This document shows, one piece after another, positions 45,977 through 53,051 of a DNA stretch of 64,000 nt. The position numbers and the translations under genes are program-made. Source of the stretch: Maribacter zhoushanensis (GTDB taxonomy: Bacteria > Bacteroidota > Bacteroidia > Flavobacteriales > Flavobacteriaceae); assembly GCF_029350975.1 (NCBI RefSeq), contig NZ_JARKMR010000004.1:144854-208853 (forward strand). Reading direction: 5' to 3'. Every line of letters starts with the position of its first letter. The stretch's first letter is position 1. The notes beneath the pieces were generated by a model that saw only the letters and a list, made by a program, of their open reading frames with translations, made no database searches and was not told the origin of the DNA.

Positions 45977-48900
45977 ATGGTTAATCACAAGCACTTTTTA
46001 TTTTTTATTTTCTGTTTAGTATTCTTTTTCGCTCATAGCCAAGAATTATCTTATAAAGAGGCTTTCCCGAACATTACATTCAATTTCCCTACTGAAATCC
46101 AAGCTAGTGTGGACGGTACCGATCGTATGTTCGTCGTAGAGCAGCCAGGTTTCATAAAAGTTTTTCCAAATAAAGAAGATGTAACCACCCAAGAACTGGT
46201 TACATTTTTAGATATTTCATCTAATGTAGCGTATAGCTCCGGCCAGGAAATTGGACTTTTAGGTCTAGCTTTTCACCCCAATTATGCTACTAACGGTTAT
46301 ATTTTTGTTTACTATATTGATCAACCCAGTAATTACAGAATTAATATTGCGCGTTATACCGTAGATAGTTCCAATCCTAATTTGATCGATTATTCATCTA
46401 GAACAATTATTGCACAATACACCAAAAATCAATCAGACTCCAACCATAATGGCGGTAAAATTGCTTTTGGTCCTGATGGTTACTTATATATTTCTATTGG
46501 TGATGGCGGGGGTGGTGGCGATCCACAAGGAAATGGACAAAATTTAAACACAGTTTTTGGCAGCTTACTTAGAATTGATATTGATTTGGATGGAAACAAC
46601 CCAATTGAATCAAACCCAGAATTACCTAATGGCAATTATGAAATACCAAGTGACAACCCAAGAGTGGACCTATCAGGATTAGATGAAATTTATGCTTGGG
46701 GAATAAGGAATACATGGAAATTTTCTTTTGACCCTACCGGTAATCTGTGGGGAGCGGACGTAGGTCAAAATTCCTATGAGGAAATTAATATTATTACCAA
46801 AGGCGGCAACTATGGCTGGAACAAATTTGAAGCTAATACAGAACCTAGCTATGGAAGTGAAACCTTACTTGCTACATCACCTGATATTAAGCCTATTTTC
46901 TTCTATGACCACAATGCATCTGACCTTTCCATAACCGGCGGCTATACCTACAATGGTTCCTTAACTAGCAACAGTATAAAAAACAAATATATTTATGGCG
47001 ACTATGTTTCAGGGCGTGTGTGGGCTCTTGAATATAATCCATTGAACGGCGCCATATCCAATGAACTACTTTTCAAAACCAATGGAGAGTTCATTTCCTC
47101 ATTTGGTGAAGATGAAGCTGGTGAGTTATATTTCTCCGATTACGGAGAAAATGCAAAAATTTTTAAAATTACGGAAACTGTAACCGGTCCCGTGACAACA
47201 CCTGTAAATGGAATTGGTGAATGGAAATCACTATCCTCAGGAACAAATGGAATTGTAGAAACTATTTTAACTTCTTCAAATAACTTAAGTTACATAGCAG
47301 GTTCATTCTCAAGTGCCGGAGGAATAAATGTATCCAATTTGGCCACTTTAAGTACAAACGAACAATGGGCCACATTGGGTGTCGCTGTAGAAGGAACTAT
47401 ATTAACTACTGCAATGGCAACGGACGGGACATTATATATAGCCGGGGATTTTACAACAGTAAATGGTATTGAAGCCAATAATATAGCAAAATGGAACGGT
47501 ACCACTTGGTCATCTTTGAGTTCCGGAACCAACGGTCAAGTTTCTACAATAGATTTTAATGAAGATGGAGTTTTGTTCGTTGGCGGTGTATTTACTACTG
47601 CTGGTGTCTTAAATGCCAATAATATAGCAAAATGGGAAAATGATACCTGGAGCCTGCTTACAGATGCTACAACTACTATTTCAGGAACTAATAATGAAGT
47701 AAGATCCATTCATATAGAAGACAACGGTCAGGTTTATGTGGGTGGTAATTTTGACACTGCCGGTGGTATTGCCGCAAATAGAATCGCTCTATGGAACGGT
47801 ACTAATTGGTCTGCCCTGGGTTCTGGCACCAGCGGATTTGTACAAGCAATAGAATCTTTAGGTAATTATTTATATGTTGGAGGCAACTTTGCCATTGCCG
47901 GGGACAAAACAGTAAATAGAATAGCCAGGTATGATAAAAACAGTAGTACATGGCAAGCTATGGGAACAGGGGTAAGTGGAAACATAAATGCTATTACCCA
48001 TAGTGGACCGTACATTTACGTAGGAGGTACATTTGATACTGCAAGTGATAATGGATCCATTGATAAAGTAATGAACAATATTGCCCGCTGGAGCGAACAA
48101 AGTGGTTGGGAAGCTTTAGGAACAGATACCAATGTAGGTGTAAATACCAGAGTAAACACCTTACAATTTATAAAGGATGAAACCCAGCTTCTAGTTGGCG
48201 GTAACTTTGATGTAGCGGGAAATGTGAACGCCAACAATATTGCTATATGGGCAGAAGTTTTTTGTACTGATGAAAACGTAATTCCAGAATATTTCATAAA
48301 TGGTAGCTGGGATAGTGGCAGTGACAACTTAACGATTACTGAAGGTAAGGATATTACCTTAAGCATTTTACCCAACAATACCCCTTTTACAATCACCCTT
48401 CCCGGGGGCGATATTGTTGAAAATGATTATTTAATAGAAAACGTAAGCCAAGCACAGGCTGGTACTTACACCTTTACTACGGTAGAAGGATGTACCAAAA
48501 ATTTTACATTGATCATTGATACTATTAGTATTGATGATGGCGATGATGGCGATGATGATGGCGACGGAGTATTGAATTCTGATGACTTTTGCCCTAATAC
48601 ACCCAGCGGGGAATTTGTGGATGAAAATGGATGCATAGCAACTTCATACCCTAACAATCAGTTTAAGATAACTTCTACCGGTACTTCTTGTATTGGTTCC
48701 GAAAACGGCTCAGTTTTAATAGAATCCATAACTACTGAAGAATTTTCGGCAACTATTACCGGTGAGGGCGTAAATAGTACAATACCCTTCACCGAAACCC
48801 TATCTATAAAAGATTTAGCGAACGGGGATTATAATTTATGCATATCCCCTATCAATTCTTCAAATTATCAAACATGTTCTAAAATAGTCATAACCGAGCC

Positions 48901-49360
48901 TTTACCCTTGAGTGTATTTTTAGATTTTAATGCTCTAACAAATGAAGCCAATATTCATATGATTGGTGCAGAAGAATATACTGTTCAAGTTAACGGTAAA
49001 AGTTTTCAAACTAAAGAATCTCAAATTACCCTGCCACTTCTTGAAGACATCAACAATATTAGCGTTAGTTCAGGTCAACTTTGCCAAGGCAAATTTGAAG
49101 AAACTATATATTTAAGAAATACGCCAATAATCTATCCCAACCCTGTGGGCAACATACTGTCAATTGATTTAAAATCTCTTACAATAGATAAGCTTGAAAT
49201 AGCTATTTTTACCGAAGCGGGAGTTTTACTACATTCTAGCAATCTTAAAGTTGAACAATCTATTATTGAAATAAACACCAGCTATTTAAGTTCTGGTATT
49301 TATTTTTTAAAATTGAAGAATGATGGTTTTAATAAATCCTTCAAACTAATAAAACAGTGA
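45977..49360 (+). CDS. T9SS-secreted PQQ-type sugar dehydrogenase with second propeller and TSP3
   Basis: The 1127-residue product has a signal peptide (about 1-21). A soluble aldose/glucose dehydrogenase propeller (about 25-400) follows, with DGTDRMFVVEQPG, the likely catalytic His157 (NHNGG), IGDGGGGGDPQGNGQN and the Arg244-Asn245 pair (GIRNTW) near the expected PQQ site. A second repeat region (about 415-760) has recurring NIAKWN and VGG-F-TAGG units like a kelch/delta-60-type propeller. One TSP3-like Asp-rich segment (about 851-880) and a type A T9SS tail (about 1052-1127, IYPNPVG) complete it. It is expected to oxidise a sugar outside the cell if PQQ is available; no PQQ synthesis genes are in the window. 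The downstream lipoprotein overlaps its stop. Confidence 0.88.
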   Translation: MVNHKHFLFFIFCLVFFFAHSQELSYKEAFPNITFNFPTEIQASVDGTDRMFVVEQPGFIKVFPNKEDVTTQELVTFLDISSNVAYSSGQEIGLLGLAFHPNYATNGYIFVYYIDQPSNYRINIARYTVDSSNPNLIDYSSRTIIAQYTKNQSDSNHNGGKIAFGPDGYLYISIGDGGGGGDPQGNGQNLNTVFGSLLRIDIDLDGNNPIESNPELPNGNYEIPSDNPRVDLSGLDEIYAWGIRNTWKFSFDPTGNLWGADVGQNSYEEINIITKGGNYGWNKFEANTEPSYGSETLLATSPDIKPIFFYDHNASDLSITGGYTYNGSLTSNSIKNKYIYGDYVSGRVWALEYNPLNGAISNELLFKTNGEFISSFGEDEAGELYFSDYGENAKIFKITETVTGPVTTPVNGIGEWKSLSSGTNGIVETILTSSNNLSYIAGSFSSAGGINVSNLATLSTNEQWATLGVAVEGTILTTAMATDGTLYIAGDFTTVNGIEANNIAKWNGTTWSSLSSGTNGQVSTIDFNEDGVLFVGGVFTTAGVLNANNIAKWENDTWSLLTDATTTISGTNNEVRSIHIEDNGQVYVGGNFDTAGGIAANRIALWNGTNWSALGSGTSGFVQAIESLGNYLYVGGNFAIAGDKTVNRIARYDKNSSTWQAMGTGVSGNINAITHSGPYIYVGGTFDTASDNGSIDKVMNNIARWSEQSGWEALGTDTNVGVNTRVNTLQFIKDETQLLVGGNFDVAGNVNANNIAIWAEVFCTDENVIPEYFINGSWDSGSDNLTITEGKDITLSILPNNTPFTITLPGGDIVENDYLIENVSQAQAGTYTFTTVEGCTKNFTLIIDTISIDDGDDGDDDGDGVLNSDDFCPNTPSGEFVDENGCIATSYPNNQFKITSTGTSCIGSENGSVLIESITTEEFSATITGEGVNSTIPFTETLSIKDLANGDYNLCISPINSSNYQTCSKIVITEPLPLSVFLDFNALTNEANIHMIGAEEYTVQVNGKSFQTKESQITLPLLEDINNISVSSGQLCQGKFEETIYLRNTPIIYPNPVGNILSIDLKSLTIDKLEIAIFTEAGVLLHSSNLKVEQSIIEINTSYLSSGIYFLKLKNDGFNKSFKLIKQ

Positions 49361-50034
49361 AAAAAAGCGGATTTTTAGTTTTTCTATTTTTATTAATTCA
49401 GTCATGCGGTGTAGATTCAGATGTTCTGGAATATGCCAATGACGAAATAAACATTACGCTTATTTTTCCCGAAAATGATTCTGAATGTACCGAAGGCGTT
49501 ATCGTTTCCGAAACACAGAGCGAACTAGTTTTTAAATGGGAAGATAACAATGACAATAGTCCGTACACCGTTCATTTAACAAACCTGTTGAGTTCACAAA
49601 CAGAATTTATACTAAGCGATGCTACAGAAGTTGCCATTACTTTAGAACGTGGTGTTGCTTATTCCTGGTATGTAACCGGTAAAGTAAATAGTAGTAGTGA
49701 AATTTGGACTTTTTATAATGAAGGTCCCGGTCTAGAATCTACTATACCGTATCCTGCCACGGCAATATCACCAGTTAGTGGTGCTACAATATCACAAACG
49801 AGTACATCAATAAATCTAATTTGGCGATCAGAAGACCCAGATGACGATATAGTCTCTTACGATCTATATTTTGGTGAAGTAAAAGATCCTGAACTTTATG
49901 GAACAGATGTTACGGAAACTAGATTCAACGACATTGCGGTTGAGGCTGGGAAAGTTTACTATTGGAAAGTTGTAACTAAAGATAGTGTAGGAAATGAATC
50001 AACTTCTGAAGTTTTTAATTTTAGCGTAGGATAA
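49357..50034 (+). CDS. FN3-like lipoprotein coupled to the PQQ-type protein
   Basis: The 225-residue product has a lipoprotein signal peptide with the lipobox IQSC (Cys17). Two fibronectin-III-like beta-sandwich segments follow (about 30-115 and 120-222), the second ending with YYWKVVTKDSVGN. It starts at GTG overlapping the TGA of the preceding gene (GTGA), which implies translational coupling and a shared function, perhaps anchoring or a partner of the exported dehydrogenase at the surface. No enzyme motif was seen. Confidence 0.82.
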   Translation: MKKSGFLVFLFLLIQSCGVDSDVLEYANDEINITLIFPENDSECTEGVIVSETQSELVFKWEDNNDNSPYTVHLTNLLSSQTEFILSDATEVAITLERGVAYSWYVTGKVNSSSEIWTFYNEGPGLESTIPYPATAISPVSGATISQTSTSINLIWRSEDPDDDIVSYDLYFGEVKDPELYGTDVTETRFNDIAVEAGKVYYWKVVTKDSVGNESTSEVFNFSVG

Positions 50035-50095
50035 AAGGAGAGAAACTTAAGTTAAAACATAAGAAAAAGGTACTCTTGCTTAATTTAACATAAAC

Positions 50096-50137
50096 AAAAA
50101 AGCCCGATAAATGGATAAACATTTATCGGGCTTTTTT
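50096..50137. terminator. Bidirectional terminator
   Basis: A long stem (50096-50113 with 50120-50137), a 6-base loop, and A and T runs at its two ends lie between the convergent genes ending at 50034 (+) and 50152 (-). Confidence 0.9.
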
Positions 50138-50151
50138 TATAAAATAATCTT

Positions 50152-51342
50152 TTAGAATTCTTGAATAATGAACTCTGATCGTCTGTTTACCGCATGTTTC
50201 TCTTCTGGACAATACGTATCGTCATTACAATCATTAAGTAACATAGACTCTCCATAGGCTTCGGTTGTCAGTTTTTCTTCTGAAACACCTTTAGATATTA
50301 AATACTCCTTTGTTTTATCTACTCTACGTTGAGATAACCAATCATTATATTTAGATGTTCCTCGAGAATCTGTATGTGAGGTTATCTTTAGTTTTAAAGT
50401 AGGTATCTCGATCAATACATCTGCTAAAGATTCCAACACTTTTTTAGAAGATGAATTTAGATAAGATGAATTCAAATCAAAATAAACATAACCTAAATCT
50501 TCAATTTTAGATTTAATTTCTGCTTTACGCTTATTGATTGCATCAATTTTTGCTTTCTCGGCAGCAACCAAGGCTTCTGCTTCTTTTTGTTTCTTAAGTC
50601 TTTCTGCCAGTAAAGCTTCGTCTTTTAAACGGTTAACCTCATTAATAGAATCTGTTTGTCGTTGTTTCTCTTTGGCAATGGCCGCCAATAGTTCCAACTT
50701 CTCTTCTCCACGTTTAGAAAGACCTTTTTCAATTCCAAATTGATAAACGGCACCTGCTGCATACTGTAAGTGATTTGAAACACCTTCACTTTCGCTCATA
50801 GCCCATTTACCTGTAGCATTAAGATCTAATCCCCATCTATCTGAAAACCATGTTCTAAAACCTACTATAGCATTATAGGTACCTCTACCTCTATTATTTG
50901 CATCTGTATAACCCGCACCTATACCAACATAAGGGTCAAACCAGCCAGTTTCACCAATTATTTTGTTCAAATCATACGTTATTCTACCATCTAGGGCAAA
51001 ATAATTGATATTTTCAGTTAAAATTTCCCCATCAACATTTTTACCTTCCTTATATTGGTTATAAGTACCAATTGCTTCTAGACCCAGACCACTTTTAAAA
51101 TAGCGTCCAACACTTACTCTTGATGGATAAGGAACAATATTCCATTCATCTGAAAAGTTATAAAGTTCATCAAATACATTACCGGAATCATCAACTGCAT
51201 TTAAGCCAACTCCGAAAATCCAAGAGCTTTGAACAATACTATCTTTTGCCGTAATTTGAAGTTCATCTTGGGCAAAAGTGACTGAAGAAAGCATAAATAG
51301 CAGCAAAAAACTAAGATGAGTTGTAGTTTTCATAATGAACAA
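50152..51342 (-). CDS. OmpA-family outer-membrane protein
   Basis: A 396-residue product with a signal peptide (ATG at 51342; a second ATG three codons later is also possible). An N-terminal beta-barrel of the OmpA type (about 30-200) with alternating aromatic strands precedes a Lys/Glu/Ala-rich coiled stretch (about 205-275). The C-terminal OmpA peptidoglycan-binding domain (about 280-396) has DLNSSYLN, TSHTDSRGTSKYND and the LSQRR motif. It anchors the outer membrane to peptidoglycan. A promoter-like TAATTTTG lies 18 bp upstream. It stands alone between a bidirectional terminator and a divergent promoter-sized gap. Confidence 0.93.
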   Translation of the reverse strand: MFIMKTTTHLSFLLLFMLSSVTFAQDELQITAKDSIVQSSWIFGVGLNAVDDSGNVFDELYNFSDEWNIVPYPSRVSVGRYFKSGLGLEAIGTYNQYKEGKNVDGEILTENINYFALDGRITYDLNKIIGETGWFDPYVGIGAGYTDANNRGRGTYNAIVGFRTWFSDRWGLDLNATGKWAMSESEGVSNHLQYAAGAVYQFGIEKGLSKRGEEKLELLAAIAKEKQRQTDSINEVNRLKDEALLAERLKKQKEAEALVAAEKAKIDAINKRKAEIKSKIEDLGYVYFDLNSSYLNSSSKKVLESLADVLIEIPTLKLKITSHTDSRGTSKYNDWLSQRRVDKTKEYLISKGVSEEKLTTEAYGESMLLNDCNDDTYCPEEKHAVNRRSEFIIQEF

Positions 51343-51359
51343 TTTGGGGTTATAAAAAA

Positions 51360-51367
51360 CAAAATTA
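51360..51367 (-). promoter_or_regulatory. Candidate -7 element for the OmpA gene (TAATTTTG)
   Basis: The plus strand reads CAAAATTA, matching TAnnTTTG on the minus strand, 17 bp ahead of the ATG at 51342. Confidence 0.45.
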
Positions 51368-51453
51368 ATTGTAAGCTAACTAGTTATCAAACATTTACTA
51401 TATACAGCAATTAAAATCGTCCGATAGTTGAATGTAGAAGAATTATCGACTAA

Positions 51454-51900
51454 TTACTTTTCTATTTTTAAACTTTTTGCGCTTAGCGGTAGTTTATACA
51501 TACTAAAAGGGCTGACCACTAACTTACTTTCTTCTTTAGAAGTTTTGGATTTAAGCTTATGTATTTCTAGGAAGTTTTCATCCTCACTCAACTTTAGATT
51601 AGCAAAACTAGATGCACTACTATTACCACACCAAATAAGTACCATTTCCGTGGTAAAATCTATGGAAGGCGGAGTCAAACCTGGCTTTCTAGTACGGTTT
51701 ATTTTGCCATAAAAAGCATTCAATTCTTTCTGATTTTTGATAAGAATATATTCTTCATGCTCAAAGCCGCTATAATTTTCATTTAATAGAAGTTCCATAC
51801 CCAAATCATTAGATTCTTGAAAGTTACTTTGTGCAGTACTTTTACAAGAATTTAATTGAATCAACACAACTAAAAAAAAGCAAATAGAATATTTAAACAT
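51454..51900 (-). CDS. Small lipoprotein, possibly PrcB-like
   Basis: The 148-residue product has a lipoprotein signal peptide with the lipobox LNSC (Cys19). The mature part has a QKELNAFYGKIN segment and a strand MVLIWCGNSSAS resembling the C-terminal domain of protease-complex subunit PrcB; the similarity is weak by eye. Its start lies inside the last codons of bshA (8-bp overlap), so it is probably co-transcribed and coupled with bshA. I cannot assign a function with confidence. Confidence 0.7.
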   Translation of the reverse strand: MFKYSICFFLVVLIQLNSCKSTAQSNFQESNDLGMELLLNENYSGFEHEEYILIKNQKELNAFYGKINRTRKPGLTPPSIDFTTEMVLIWCGNSSASSFANLKLSEDENFLEIHKLKSKTSKEESKLVVSPFSMYKLPLSAKSLKIEK

Positions 51901-53032
51901 TTTTTAATCTTCCGTTATAAGCTCTTTCGTATACCTCTTCATAAAGTGGTACTACTTTTTGAATATCAAAACGCTGTGCTTCTTTTAATGCATTCAGCTT
52001 AAAGCGCTCTAAAACACTATCATTCTTTAAAATGGTTATTGCCTTGGCCGCCATATCATTAATATCGCCAACATCGCTTAAAAATCCGCTAACACCCTCT
52101 GTATTTACTTCTGGGATACCGCCTGCGTTACTAGAAATAACCGGAACTTTATTTATCATAGCTTCTAAGGCTGCTAGTCCAAAACTTTCCGATTGTGATG
52201 GTAAGAGAAACAAATCAGAAAAACATAAAATCTTATCTATCTCATTACTATTACCTAGAAAAATCACTTTATCAGAAATACCCAATTCTTCACATAATCG
52301 CTCAGCAACAGCCTTTTCAGGACCTTCACCAACCATTATCAATTTTGAAGGTATCTCTAATTGTATTTTACTGAAAATCTTTATAACATCAGGTATACGT
52401 TTTACCTTTCTAAAATTACTAATATGTGTTACAATACGCTCTTCTTCCGTAGCCATGTTAGATCGTTGACAATCTGTAAAAGTAGTGCTGTATTTTTTTG
52501 CATCTATGAAATTGGGAATGACCTCAATATCACCCTGAATATCAAAAGTATCCAACGTTCCTTGTTTTAAACTGGCCGAAACAGAGGTTACCACATCAGA
52601 TTGATTGATGCTAAACGTAACTGCCGGTTTATAGAACGGGTGCTTACCTACCAAAGTAATATCAGTGCCGTGCAATGTGGTAATCATAGGTACATAAATA
52701 CCTTCTTCTTCTAACATCTTTTTCGCCATATACCCTGCATATGCATGAGGTATGGCATAGTGTACATGTAAAAGATCTATTTTATGAAGCTTTATCGTAT
52801 CTACCAACTTACTTGACAATGCAAGTTCATAAGGTTGATAATGAAAGAGTGGATATTCCGGTACATGAACTTCATGAAAGAATATCTTGTTACTCAACAG
52901 TTCTAAACGAACGGGTTGTTTGTAAGTAATAAAATGAATCTCATGACCTCTGTTCGCCAATGCAATTCCTAATTCTGTTGCTACAACACCACTACCACCA
53001 AAAGTAGGGTAACATACTATTGCTATTTTCAT
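51893..53032 (-). CDS. bshA: N-acetyl-alpha-D-glucosaminyl L-malate synthase BshA
   Basis: First enzyme of bacillithiol synthesis: transfers GlcNAc from UDP-GlcNAc to L-malate. The 379-residue GT4 protein is typical of BshA over its full length: IVCYPTFGGSGVVATELG at the N terminus, HVHYAIPHAYAGYMA, TTLHGTDITLVG, ISNFRKVKRIPDVI and the donor motif PSQSESFGLAALEAM with E-x7-E intact. It is 19 bp from the GH3 gene upstream and overlaps the lipoprotein gene downstream by 8 bp. The position next to cell-wall genes is common in Flavobacteriia. It is unrelated to the surface polysaccharide cluster despite being a GT4. Confidence 0.94.
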   Translation of the reverse strand: MKIAIVCYPTFGGSGVVATELGIALANRGHEIHFITYKQPVRLELLSNKIFFHEVHVPEYPLFHYQPYELALSSKLVDTIKLHKIDLLHVHYAIPHAYAGYMAKKMLEEEGIYVPMITTLHGTDITLVGKHPFYKPAVTFSINQSDVVTSVSASLKQGTLDTFDIQGDIEVIPNFIDAKKYSTTFTDCQRSNMATEEERIVTHISNFRKVKRIPDVIKIFSKIQLEIPSKLIMVGEGPEKAVAERLCEELGISDKVIFLGNSNEIDKILCFSDLFLLPSQSESFGLAALEAMINKVPVISSNAGGIPEVNTEGVSGFLSDVGDINDMAAKAITILKNDSVLERFKLNALKEAQRFDIQKVVPLYEEVYERAYNGRLKNV

Positions 53033-53051
53033 TACAACAAAATTACCTTTT

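Noticed and set aside
53038..53045. TAATTTTG on the minus strand ahead of bshA as a leaderless promoter
   Set aside because: It is only six bases from the ATG, within a 19-bp gap in a tight gene run, and AT-rich gaps give such matches by chance.
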